A stretch of 64,000 bases of DNA from the NCBI RefSeq assembly GCF_009498215.1, contig NZ_CP043499.1, forward strand, positions 1,562,001 through 1,626,000, read 5' to 3'. Under the pieces are notes generated by a model, which had not been told where the DNA came from, searched no databases, and saw nothing but the letters and a program-made list of their open reading frames with translations. Below are positions 53,464 to 61,894 of this stretch, piece after piece (position 1 is the stretch's first letter; the number at the start of each line of letters is the position of its first letter). Source of the stretch: Rhizobium grahamii (lineage in GTDB: Bacteria > Pseudomonadota > Alphaproteobacteria > Rhizobiales > Rhizobiaceae). The position numbers and the translations under genes are program-made.

Positions 53464-54747
53464 ATGACGCAGAACTACCTTCTCGATATCGCAACCTGGC
53501 ACGAGCGCACGACCGGCTTCACGGGCATTCCATCGGTCTGCTCGGCGCATCCCTTCGTGATCGAAGCCGCGATGTTACATGCGTTGCGGGCGCAGTCACC
53601 GCTTCTTATCGAAGCGACCTGCAACCAGGTCAACCAGGACGGCGGCTACACCGGAATGACGCCCGCGAACTTCCGCGCTTTCGTCGAACAGATCGCCGCC
53701 AAGACCGGCTTCCCGATGGCTGACGTCATCCTCGGCGGCGACCATCTGGGGCCGAATCCTTGGAAGGCAATGAGCGCCGAAGCGGCAATGGATAAGGCCG
53801 AGACCATGATCCGCGCCTATGCAAAGGCCGGTTTCACCAAGCTGCATCTCGATACCAGCATGGGCTGCGCCGGCGAGCCGGTGGCCCTCAGTGACGAAGT
53901 AACGGCAGCGCGGGCAGCGCGGCTTGCCAGAGCGGCCGAAGAGGCAATTGCCGGCACCGCCGGCCCGCTACCGGTCTACATCATCGGAACCGAAGTCCCG
54001 ATCCCGGGCGGCGCGATGGAGGAGATCGAAGGACTGGAGCCGACGAAGCCCGAGGCAGCGGCGGAAACCGTTCGGATCCACGCACGCGCCTTCGAAGAGG
54101 CTGGCGCGAAGGATGCTTTCCGGAGAGCCGTCGGTGTCGTTGTTCAACCGGGTGTCGAATTCGGCAATCACAACGTCATTGCTTACGACCGGCAGAAGGC
54201 GAAAGCGCTGAGCGAAAGCCTGGCGGGCCTTCCGGGGCTTGTTTTCGAAGCACATTCGACCGACTACCAGACGCGCGCCGCGCTGCGCGAGCTGGTCGCT
54301 GACGGCTTTGCGATCCTGAAGGTCGGCCCGGGCCTGACCTTCGCTTTGCGGGAGGCGCTCTACGGTCTTGACCAGATTGCAGCGTTCCTCTTCTCCGGCA
54401 GTCGAACGGCAACGCTTATGCAAGTGGCCGAGGACGTCATGGTTTCTGATCCTGACAACTGGAACAAGTACTATCACGGCTCCGGCGAGGAGCAGCATCT
54501 CCAGCGCCATTTCTCCTACAGCGATCGTATCCGCTATTATTGGCCACAGCCGAAGATCGCGGCAGCCGTGTCGAGCCTGCTGGAGCTTTTCGGCGACACC
54601 ACCATTCCCGAGACGATGATCAGCCAGTACCTGCAGCGGCTCTACCCGCTGGTACGCGACGGCAAGGTCGCGCCGACAGCCACGGGGCTGATCATCGGAG
54701 CGATCGATCTGGTGCTCGAAGACTACTTCGAAGCCTGCAAGGCATAA
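53464..54747 (+). CDS. GatZ/KbaZ-family protein, likely tagatose-6-phosphate 4-epimerase
   Basis: This 427-residue protein belongs to the GatZ/KbaZ family, originally called the non-catalytic subunit of tagatose-bisphosphate aldolase. Typical stretches are GIPSVCSAHPFVIEAAM, VILGGDHLGPNPWK, HLDTSMGCAG and VFEAHSTDYQT. No GatY/KbaY aldolase lies here. In A. tumefaciens a homologue was shown to epimerise tagatose 6-phosphate to fructose 6-phosphate, which fits the kinase upstream. A strong terminator follows. Confidence 0.9.
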   Translation: MTQNYLLDIATWHERTTGFTGIPSVCSAHPFVIEAAMLHALRAQSPLLIEATCNQVNQDGGYTGMTPANFRAFVEQIAAKTGFPMADVILGGDHLGPNPWKAMSAEAAMDKAETMIRAYAKAGFTKLHLDTSMGCAGEPVALSDEVTAARAARLARAAEEAIAGTAGPLPVYIIGTEVPIPGGAMEEIEGLEPTKPEAAAETVRIHARAFEEAGAKDAFRRAVGVVVQPGVEFGNHNVIAYDRQKAKALSESLAGLPGLVFEAHSTDYQTRAALRELVADGFAILKVGPGLTFALREALYGLDQIAAFLFSGSRTATLMQVAEDVMVSDPDNWNKYYHGSGEEQHLQRHFSYSDRIRYYWPQPKIAAAVSSLLELFGDTTIPETMISQYLQRLYPLVRDGKVAPTATGLIIGAIDLVLEDYFEACKA

Positions 54748-54776
54748 CCGTATCGACTTCCTCGCCGTTGGGGATG

Positions 54777-54810
54777 GCGTCGCCTTTTCGGTTGACAGGC
54801 GACGCTCTTT
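54777..54810 (+). terminator. Intrinsic terminator of the tagatose operon
   Basis: GCGTCGCC (54777-54784) pairs perfectly with GGCGACGC (54798-54805), followed by TCTTT. It separates gatZ from the LacI-type regulator on the same strand. Confidence 0.75.
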
Positions 54811-54819
54811 CCAACGGAT

Positions 54820-55884
54820 ATGACGATCGAGCTGCGGGAGAGAAAATTGGATAAACCAATCAAGACGATGGAAGACTTCGCGGAATTCGTTGGCCTGTCC
54901 AGGCCGACGGTCTCGAAGTATTTCAACGATCCCAAGTCGGTTCGCGGCAAGACACGTGATCTGATTGAAATCGCCATCAAACAATCAGGCTTCAGACCGA
55001 ATATCTTCGCCGTGAATCTCAACCGGCGCCGCACGAACATCCTCGGGGTCATCATCCCGAATTCCACCGATCCCTTCTATATGGCTCTGACGCGGCGGAT
55101 CGAACTGATCGCCAACGAGGCTGGATTTCTTGCCTTCGTTCTGTCCTCCGACGGAAACCCCGAAATGGAAGATCGCGCCATCGAGACGTTCAAGTCGATG
55201 AACGTGGCCGGCGCCATCATCGCGCCGCTTGGCGTCGACTCCCATCATGACACGCTCGCAGCCCTTGGCGACAGCATACCACTCGTCTACGTGGATTCTC
55301 CGCTCGACGAGAGCTCGTCCTTCGTTGGCACCGATAACGAGCAGAGCTTCCAGCTGATCGTCGACTATCTGTCGCGCTCAGGCGAGCAGCCCTGCTACTT
55401 TCCGATGCCTTCGGTTAACAACAATGCCCGAACGCGTGAGCATGCCTTCCGTCGCTCCATGGCGCTCCTGAAGCTCGAGCCTATCGTCCTTGAACTCGAA
55501 CCTCAGCGCTCCTGGGACTTCGAACGCTTCGGCTTCGAACAGACGCAGCGGATCCTTCGCGAAGGCGGCTTTCCGACGCGGACGGTGTTGTGCGCAAACG
55601 ACCGAATGGCATTCGGCGTTATTTCCGCCGCCTATCAGGCAGGCCTGAAGGTCGGGCACGCACCCGGCTGCGATCTCAGGGTCGCCGGCCACGACGACCA
55701 TCCGCTTTCCCGTTACGCCTGTCCGCCGATCACGACGGTTGCGCAGAATTATAACGATATCGGTCGATTGGCGATCGAGCTGCTGCTGCACAAGCTCGGA
55801 GAGCCGACAGGACCGCGAAGCGACTTCCCATCGGATGGCCGCATTCTTCTCAAGGCCGAGCTTCAACTGAGAGAATCTGCGTAA
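54820..55884 (+). CDS. LacI-family regulator of the tagatose importer locus
   Basis: This repressor is up to 354 residues long. The helix-turn-helix is TMEDFAEFVGLSRPTVSKYF, followed by the hinge-like VNLNRRRTNILGVIIPNSTD and a sugar-sensing domain. The ATG at 54820 has a poor ribosome site; TTG at 54847 has GGGAG seven bases upstream and gives MDKPIKTMEDFAEFVG, so it may be the true start. It lies after a terminator and so has its own promoter. Its target is probably the importer operon. Confidence 0.88.
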   Translation: MTIELRERKLDKPIKTMEDFAEFVGLSRPTVSKYFNDPKSVRGKTRDLIEIAIKQSGFRPNIFAVNLNRRRTNILGVIIPNSTDPFYMALTRRIELIANEAGFLAFVLSSDGNPEMEDRAIETFKSMNVAGAIIAPLGVDSHHDTLAALGDSIPLVYVDSPLDESSSFVGTDNEQSFQLIVDYLSRSGEQPCYFPMPSVNNNARTREHAFRRSMALLKLEPIVLELEPQRSWDFERFGFEQTQRILREGGFPTRTVLCANDRMAFGVISAAYQAGLKVGHAPGCDLRVAGHDDHPLSRYACPPITTVAQNYNDIGRLAIELLLHKLGEPTGPRSDFPSDGRILLKAELQLRESA

Positions 55885-55889
55885 GCGCA

Positions 55890-55912
55890 GGGACGCGACG
55901 TCGTCGCATCCC
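55890..55912. terminator. Hairpin between convergent lacI and siderophore ATPase genes
   Basis: GGGACGCGAC (55890-55899) and GTCGCATCCC (55903-55912) form a ten-base stem with one mismatch and a three-base loop, six bases after the regulator stop. Confidence 0.55.
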
Positions 55913-55932
55913 CGCTGTATTCCAAGGCAGCT

Positions 55933-56688
55933 CTACGGTGCAATACCGTCGACGAGAAGGAATTTCTGGCCCTGCGAGCAGGTCTCGATCCGTGCCTGAA
56001 CCTTGTAGATCTCTCGCAGCATATCCGAGTTGATGACCTCTTCCGTCTCGCCGCTTACCACCATGTTGCCTCCAGCAATCACAATGGTCTGCTCGCAATA
56101 GCGCAGCGCGTGGTTCAGATCGTGCAGGGCGACGAGGACGATCATGCCGGTCTTGCCGGCCAGGTCACGCACGAAGCCCAGGACCTCGATCTGGCGGTGC
56201 AGGTCGAGCGCCGAGGTCGGCTCGTCCATCAGCAGGACTTCGGGCTTCCGCACTAGCGCCTGCGCAAGCGATACGAGCTGACGCTGCCCGCCGGAGAGTT
56301 CACCGAGTCCGCGGAAAGCCAGATCCTCGATCCGCAATGCCCGCAGAATGGCGTCGATCTCGAAAAGCTCGCCGTCGTGGACCCGCCAGCTCCCCCCCTG
56401 CTTCGCTGCCAGAAGAACCGACTCGTAGACAGTCAGCACCGCGTTCGCCCCGGTATCCTGCGGCATGTAGCAGATGGCGCGGTCGTTGTTCGCCGAGCCC
56501 GACAGTTCGACCAGCCCCGGACCGGAGATGAGGCCGGCGATCCGCTTGAACAACGTTGATTTGCCGGCCGCATTCGGCCCGACAACGGCCGTCAGGCTTC
56601 CCGCTTTCAGCGTCTCGATGCCGACGTTCGAAAGGACCGTCACACGGCCATACGAGGCGCCGACCTGCTTCAGGCCAAGAGCTACCAA
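55933..56688 (-). CDS. Iron-siderophore ABC transporter ATPase (FecE/FhuC type)
   Basis: This is a 251-residue ATPase. Walker A is VVGPNAAGKSTLFKRI, signature LSGGQRQLVSLAQA, Walker B VLLMDEPTSALDL, and the H-loop VALHDLNHALRYCE. The start is TTG at 56686-56688 with GGAGG five bases upstream, overlapping the permease end by seven bases. It is the last gene of the minus-strand importer. Confidence 0.92.
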   Translation of the reverse strand: MVALGLKQVGASYGRVTVLSNVGIETLKAGSLTAVVGPNAAGKSTLFKRIAGLISGPGLVELSGSANNDRAICYMPQDTGANAVLTVYESVLLAAKQGGSWRVHDGELFEIDAILRALRIEDLAFRGLGELSGGQRQLVSLAQALVRKPEVLLMDEPTSALDLHRQIEVLGFVRDLAGKTGMIVLVALHDLNHALRYCEQTIVIAGGNMVVSGETEEVINSDMLREIYKVQARIETCSQGQKFLLVDGIAP

Positions 56689-57746
56689 GCCCGCCTCCTG
56701 TTGCTGAAAATGAGAACGAAGAAGAATGGAACGCCAACCACCGCCGTTATGACGCCGATCGGCAGGATCGCACCGGGAATGAGGATCTTGCTGACAACCG
56801 AGGTCACCGACAGTAGCAATGCGCCTGCAATGACCGCTCCGGGAAGGAAGAACCGCTGATCCTCTCCGACGAGCATGCGCGCGATATGAGGACCAACCAG
56901 GCCGACGAAGCCGATCGTTCCAACGAAGGAAACCGGGATGGCCGCCAGCAGGCTAACTGTCAGCATGGTCCGCAGCCGAAGCCCGCGAACGTTCACGCCC
57001 ATGCTTGCGGCCTTGTCATCGCCCAACCGAAGTGCCGTGAGCGCCCAGGCGTTGCGTATGAAGAGCGGCAGCGTCACCACCAGCACCGCGGCCGTGACAT
57101 AGACCTTGCTCCACGTCGCCTTCGTCAGGCTGCCCATGGTCCAGAAGACGACAGCGGCCAGCGCCTGCTCGGACGCCAGATATTCCAGCAGGGAAAGTGC
57201 CGCATTGAAGGTGAAGACGAGGGCGATGCCGAGAAGGACGATCGTTTCGACGGTCACACCGCGCATCGTGGAAGCGAAATGGATGAAAAGTGCTGCGACC
57301 ATCGCCATCAGGAAGGCATTGATCGGCACCATGTATTCGACCGCGCCGGGGAAGATCGCCACGCCGGCCACCAGTGCAAGTGCCGCGCCGAAACCGGCTG
57401 CTGCCGAGATGCCCAATGTGAACGGGCTCGCCAGCGGATTGGAGAGGATCGTCTGCATCTGAGCACCCGCGACGGACAGCGAGGCCCCGACCGTGACCGC
57501 CATCAAGGCGATGGGCATGCGAATGTCCCAGATGACGACGCGCAGCTGGTCGCCGGCGGTCGCCGGATCGAATAGCGCTGCAAGTACCTCCTTGAGGCTG
57601 TAGTTCGCAGGACCGAGCGCCATGTCCGCGGCGATGCTGAATGCAAGTGCAGCTGTCAGGAGACAGAGGATCACAATACGCCGCAAGGCGAGAGCGCGAT
57701 AGCGCTCCCGCCCCGTTGAGATCGGCTGAAGCGCCGCGTTCGCCAT
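56682..57746 (-). CDS. Iron-siderophore ABC transporter permease (FecCD type)
   Basis: This is a 354-residue permease with about nine or ten membrane segments. The FecCD family stretches ISIAADMALGPANYSLKEVL-like opening, LAGIVGASLSVAGAQMQ-type sequence, NPLASPFTLGISAAAGFGAA and FVGLVGPHIARMLVGEDQRF are seen. It is a single permease and would form a homodimer. It follows the binding-protein gene directly. Confidence 0.93.
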   Translation of the reverse strand: MANAALQPISTGRERYRALALRRIVILCLLTAALAFSIAADMALGPANYSLKEVLAALFDPATAGDQLRVVIWDIRMPIALMAVTVGASLSVAGAQMQTILSNPLASPFTLGISAAAGFGAALALVAGVAIFPGAVEYMVPINAFLMAMVAALFIHFASTMRGVTVETIVLLGIALVFTFNAALSLLEYLASEQALAAVVFWTMGSLTKATWSKVYVTAAVLVVTLPLFIRNAWALTALRLGDDKAASMGVNVRGLRLRTMLTVSLLAAIPVSFVGTIGFVGLVGPHIARMLVGEDQRFFLPGAVIAGALLLSVTSVVSKILIPGAILPIGVITAVVGVPFFFVLIFSNRRRAW

Positions 57747-57748
57747 TG

Positions 57749-58879
57749 TCAGTTATCCTTCAGCGAAACGAAGTAGCCAGGCTTGTAGTCCAGGGGCAGG
57801 AAGCGGGCATGCAGCTCCTTGAACGTCGCTTCCGGGTCGAGATCCTGGAAGAGGTCCGGGTGCAGCCACTTGGCGATCTCCTGGATGGCCACGAACTGAT
57901 AGGGATTGTTGTAGAACTGGTGCCAAATGGCGTGGACGTTGCCATCCTTCACCGCCTTGACACCGGTGAAGGCCGGGCGCTCGGTCAGGCCTTCCAGCTT
58001 GCGCCGTGCCTCTTTCAGATCGGCGCCATAGCCAACGCCGACCCACTTTCCGCCCGGAACATATGCATCCCACATGCCGCCGGTCACGATGATCTGGTCC
58101 GGGTTCGATGCGATGATCTGTTCCGGGTTCACCGTTCCGAACGTGCCGGGGATGATGCCCTTGGCCATGTTATTGCCGCCGGCGATCTCGACCATTTTGC
58201 CGAAATTCTCGTTGCCGAAGGACATGCAGCAATCATCGGAATAGCCGCCGGCCCGTTCCACGAAAACAACAGGCTTCGGCGGATTGTCTTTCGCCAAGAC
58301 GTCGGTGACGCGCTTGATGCTGTCAGCCCGGAAGCTGATGAAGTCCTCGGCTACCTGCTCCTTGGCCATCAACTTGCCCATGACCCGCATGCTGGGCTCG
58401 GTGTTCTCCATCGGCTTCTCGCGGAAGTCGACATACACAAGCGGAATCCCGACCTTGCCGAGCTTTTCGATGTAACCCGCCTCTTCGGTCGCCGTCTTGG
58501 CGTCGACGTTCATGAGGATGACATCCGGCTTCAGCGCGACGGCCTGTTCGATATCGAAGGTCCCGTCCTTCATGCCGCCAAATGTCGGAAGCTTGGCGAT
58601 TTCGGGATACTTTGCGAGATAGGCGCCGTAGGTTTCGGGATCTGCCTTCGGCAGGTCGTCACGCCAGCCGACCACGTGCTCGAAGGGATTTGTCTTGTCG
58701 AGCGCGGCGAGGAAGTAGATCTGCCGGCCCTCTCCGAGAATGATGTGCTTGACAGGAACATCTACCTTGACGTCGCGGCCGGTGACGTCTTTCAACGTGA
58801 TCGTATCGGCAAGCGCCGGCCAAGCGGCGGACATCAGCATGCCGACGGAAACGGCTGCGATTCTGAGGGTCATTCGCAT
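57749..58879 (-). CDS. Iron-siderophore ABC transporter substrate-binding protein
   Basis: This is a 376-residue periplasmic binding protein of the BtuF/FhuD-like family with a signal peptide (LRIAAVSVGMLMSAAWPALA). Two lobes are joined by a helix, e.g. QAVALKPDVILMNVDAKTA and IASNPDQIIVTGGMWDAY. A vicinal cysteine pair (SDDCCMSFGNENFG, about residue 215) is also found in the second binding protein at 60767. It heads the permease and ATPase operon. Confidence 0.9.
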   Translation of the reverse strand: MRMTLRIAAVSVGMLMSAAWPALADTITLKDVTGRDVKVDVPVKHIILGEGRQIYFLAALDKTNPFEHVVGWRDDLPKADPETYGAYLAKYPEIAKLPTFGGMKDGTFDIEQAVALKPDVILMNVDAKTATEEAGYIEKLGKVGIPLVYVDFREKPMENTEPSMRVMGKLMAKEQVAEDFISFRADSIKRVTDVLAKDNPPKPVVFVERAGGYSDDCCMSFGNENFGKMVEIAGGNNMAKGIIPGTFGTVNPEQIIASNPDQIIVTGGMWDAYVPGGKWVGVGYGADLKEARRKLEGLTERPAFTGVKAVKDGNVHAIWHQFYNNPYQFVAIQEIAKWLHPDLFQDLDPEATFKELHARFLPLDYKPGYFVSLKDN

Positions 58880-58990
58880 CGAGAGAACTCCGGTGGAAAT
58901 TGCGCCCTGTATTTATTTTATGATTGGAAGCGTCAAGTTTTATCTTTTAGAAGAGTTCGAAACGGCGCCGGCTTGAAAGGGACGCAGGAA

Positions 58991-59785
58991 ATGCAAGGGC
59001 ACAATCATGGATTGCGTGACGAGATCAAGGACTATTGGTCACGACGTGCCGAGACCTTTGACCAATCTCCCGGCCATGAAATCTTCTCTGAGGATGAGCG
59101 GCAGGCCTGGCATGCGTTGTTACTCAAGCATCTCGGCCATGGTGACGAGCGCAGAGCGCTGGATCTCGCCAGCGGCACCGGCGTTATCTCTCATCTGATG
59201 GACGATCTCGGCTACCGGGTAACGGGGATCGACTGGTCCGAAGCGATGCTCGAGCGGGCGCGCGCCAAGGCGAAGGCTCGCGGGCGCGCCATCAGCTTCT
59301 TTGTCGGCGATGCCGAGCGCACGATGGAAGCATCAGACACATACGACGTCGTCGTCAATCGACACCTTGTCTGGACGCTTGTGGATCCGGAGGCCTGCTT
59401 TCGCGAATGGTTTCGGGTCTTGAAGCCAGGTGGCCGGCTGCTTGTCGTGGATGGTGACTTCGTCAACGTCGGGCGCGCCGAGCGCGCGGCCAGGCAGTTG
59501 GCGACATGGCTGGAACGCGCCGGCATTCTGAAGACCGATCCCATGCATGCGCCGCCAGAACTCGCGCAACAGCACAAAAGCATCCTCGCACGTGTCCATT
59601 TTTCCAAAGGTGCGCGAGCCGACGCGGTCGCGGATCTCCTCAAGAAGGCAGGGTTTGATCCCGTAGCCATCGATAGCAATCTCCGCGGGATTCACAGAAG
59701 CCAGGCGAAAAACTGGAACTACTTCAAGGCGCTGGCGCGCGGACTGCAGCACCGATACGCGATCGTGGCGGTGAAGCCGGAGTAG
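58991..59785 (+). CDS. SAM-dependent class I methyltransferase
   Basis: This is a 264-residue methyltransferase. Motif I is ALDLASGTGVISHLM, followed by VTGIDWSEAMLERARAKA, and the later FRVLKPGGRLLVVDGDF. The start is the ATG at 58991 with AGG just upstream; a much longer in-frame reading through the divergent binding-protein gene is spurious. It lies inside the siderophore uptake locus, divergent from the importer. It may modify or inactivate an imported siderophore or related metabolite, but no substrate can be read from the sequence. Confidence 0.87.
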   Translation: MQGHNHGLRDEIKDYWSRRAETFDQSPGHEIFSEDERQAWHALLLKHLGHGDERRALDLASGTGVISHLMDDLGYRVTGIDWSEAMLERARAKAKARGRAISFFVGDAERTMEASDTYDVVVNRHLVWTLVDPEACFREWFRVLKPGGRLLVVDGDFVNVGRAERAARQLATWLERAGILKTDPMHAPPELAQQHKSILARVHFSKGARADAVADLLKKAGFDPVAIDSNLRGIHRSQAKNWNYFKALARGLQHRYAIVAVKPE

Positions 59786-59812
59786 AGCGGAAGCGTACTG
59801 CTACCCCCAAAC

Positions 59813-60757
59813 TCAGTCCGACCAGCCCGTCGCAACGAACCGTAGCGCGCGGGTCAGCAAGGTCGTCATGATAGTGGCGTGGTCTTCGTCCTCGCCGATC
59901 TCAAAACGGACATTTGCGTTTGCGCCGAACGACGCCTCGACCTTCTGCGCGAAGTCGCGGGCGTTGTCGACCATACGACGCTGCTTGCGCAGAGCATGAT
60001 ATGACGCGCTGAGCGTTGTCTGGCTTTGCCATGGCGCAAGTTCCTGTTCCCAGCGTCCGGACGCGACATAGAGCCGAAGATTATCCGTAGTCTTGCTGTC
60101 GCTGAGGCTGTCCACCAAGCGCTGCTGGTCCCACCAGATGGAGGGGCTGAAGGCGACATAGCCATCGAAGAGCGACGGCTGTTGTGCCAGAACCTCCAAA
60201 ACAAAATGACCGGCGAGCGAGTGGCCAAGCAAAGCACGGCGCGTCTGGTGGACCGGGAATCGCGCGGCAATCATCGGCATCAGCTGCCGGCTTATGAACC
60301 TGACGTAGGCAGCCTGACCACCAAACCCGTCTGCGGGAACATCTGTCGAGGCGTTCGCTGCCGGTCCTCGCGTGAAATCGAAGTAGCGACGGTCGGCTGC
60401 ATAGCTTGTCGTGTTGGGATAACCGATGCCGACCACGATCGCGGGACAGATTCCGGTCGCGGACGATCGTCGCGAAACGCGACGGATAGTTTCGGCGACC
60501 GTGACGAAGTCCGCGTTGGCGTCAAGCACGTAGAAGACCGGAAAGCCGGCGGGTGGCGCCGGCAGGTCAGGTACATAGATGAATATCTCGTACTCAAGGC
60601 CGGTCTCATCGGCACGGATAGCAAAGCGGCGACAATCCGGAAGGAGCAACGGCAGAGCCTCCAGCGACGGCTCGCTTTTGGCATCCGCTCGATCACAAGC
60701 GCCATCGCTATGCCGGCCATTCCAGGTTCCGTCTGCAGCGGATTTATGTCTGCGCAT
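59813..60757 (-). CDS. Alpha/beta-hydrolase esterase, probable siderophore esterase (Fes/IroE-like)
   Basis: This is an approximately 314-residue esterase of the esterase D / IroE group. The nucleophile elbow is GHSLAGHFVLEVLA, preceded by FPVFYVLDANADFVTVAET and IVVGIGYPNT; the likely catalytic His is in EDEDHATIM near the C-terminus. No signal peptide is obvious, so it probably acts in the cytoplasm on imported ferric siderophore to release iron. It directly follows the second binding-protein gene; the ATG at 60757 has AGG upstream, and GTG at 60766 is an alternative start. Confidence 0.85.
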   Translation of the reverse strand: MRRHKSAADGTWNGRHSDGACDRADAKSEPSLEALPLLLPDCRRFAIRADETGLEYEIFIYVPDLPAPPAGFPVFYVLDANADFVTVAETIRRVSRRSSATGICPAIVVGIGYPNTTSYAADRRYFDFTRGPAANASTDVPADGFGGQAAYVRFISRQLMPMIAARFPVHQTRRALLGHSLAGHFVLEVLAQQPSLFDGYVAFSPSIWWDQQRLVDSLSDSKTTDNLRLYVASGRWEQELAPWQSQTTLSASYHALRKQRRMVDNARDFAQKVEASFGANANVRFEIGEDEDHATIMTTLLTRALRFVATGWSD

Positions 60758-60766
60758 CGTCGGCAC

Positions 60767-61894
60767 CTATTCCGTCCAGTAGAGGCCGCTGAGTGGCACA
60801 GCCGACAGAGCATTCAATGATCGTCTGGTCGCCTCGGTATCGAGGTCGGCGAGGCGCTTCGGATGCGACCACTTGGCAATGAGTTCGAGGGCAAGGATAT
60901 CGAGCGGCGAATTGAACAGCTGTTGAGAAAAGCCATGAACGGCATGATGCTGTGCTGCCGGGAGAGCGGAGAAACCGGGACGCTCCAACAGTTGCTGCAA
61001 GGATAGGTTCGTCGTTTGGGCGTCAAAGCGCGGACCGACCAGAAGCCCGCCACGGCTCTTCATATATTCGCCGCCGGTCGCGATGTAGACGTCCGGTTTC
61101 GATGCCAGAATGTATTCCGTGCCGAGCTGACCAGACGGCTTTCCTTTCAGGATGTCGCCGATATTGCGCGCTCCGGCAAAATCGATGAAGGTTCCAATGC
61201 CCGCACCACCTGGAGAATTGCAGCACGCCTCCTGTGTCGACGCGTGTGGTTCCAGGAACACGGAGGGCTTGTCTGAAACCGCGACATCCTGCACACGCTG
61301 CGCGATCAGCGCTCTGTGTTGCTGACGTAGCGCGACGACGCGTTGCGCCTGCTGTTCGCGGCCGGTAATCGCCCCCAAAATCTGAAGACTGATATCCGTG
61401 TTCTTCAGCGGGCTGGTTACGAAATCCACGAAGATAACCGGAATGCCAGCCTTCTCCAGCTGCTTGAGTTGTTCCTCTGCCGGATGCGAGAAGACCGACA
61501 GCACCACGGCATCGGGGTGACCGGCCAGAACCTGCTCGACGGCCATGTCCTGCGCATTGCTAGTCGATTTCGGCAAGGTGTCGATCTGCGGAAACCGCTT
61601 CTGATAGTCGGCGTAAAGCTCGCGCCCGAAGCGATCGATATCATGGGGCCAGGCGGCAATCATCGAAACCGGATCGTCCGTCAGAAACCCCAGTGCGATA
61701 ATCATCCGACCGTCGTCGATGACAAGGCGTTGAGCCGGCTTTGGCAGGGAAACCTGCCGGCCCTTCATATCCGTGACGGTGATCGCCGCCGAAGCACCGG
61801 AGGCGAAGGTCAACAGAAGCAGCGCAGACGCAACGAGAGCGAAAAGCCTTCCGGACTGATGATACTTGCGGACGAAAATCGATCTCATGCTCAT
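60767..61894 (-). CDS. Second iron-siderophore substrate-binding protein
   Basis: This is an approximately 375-residue periplasmic binding protein, related to the one at 57749. The signal region is LFALVASALLLLTFASGASA, followed by ITVTDMKGRQVSLPKPAQRL. The vicinal cysteine pair appears again (TQEACCNSPGGAG). The start ATG at 61892-61894 overlaps the receptor stop as TAATG; two other in-frame ATGs lie within six bases. It has no permease of its own and may share the FecCD-type permease at 56682. Confidence 0.88.
   Translation of the reverse strand: MSMRSIFVRKYHQSGRLFALVASALLLLTFASGASAAITVTDMKGRQVSLPKPAQRLVIDDGRMIIALGFLTDDPVSMIAAWPHDIDRFGRELYADYQKRFPQIDTLPKSTSNAQDMAVEQVLAGHPDAVVLSVFSHPAEEQLKQLEKAGIPVIFVDFVTSPLKNTDISLQILGAITGREQQAQRVVALRQQHRALIAQRVQDVAVSDKPSVFLEPHASTQEACCNSPGGAGIGTFIDFAGARNIGDILKGKPSGQLGTEYILASKPDVYIATGGEYMKSRGGLLVGPRFDAQTTNLSLQQLLERPGFSALPAAQHHAVHGFSQQLFNSPLDILALELIAKWSHPKRLADLDTEATRRSLNALSAVPLSGLYWTE

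Noticed and set aside
58910-58950. Iron-responsive IRO/Fur box upstream of the siderophore binding protein
   Set aside because: The AT-rich stretch has TGA and TCA elements, but the spacing does not fit the known box, so it is not listed as a site.
57641-58990. Very long plus-strand frame continuing into the methyltransferase
   Set aside because: It is antisense to a clear binding-protein gene; only the part from 58991 matches a methyltransferase and it has its own ATG.
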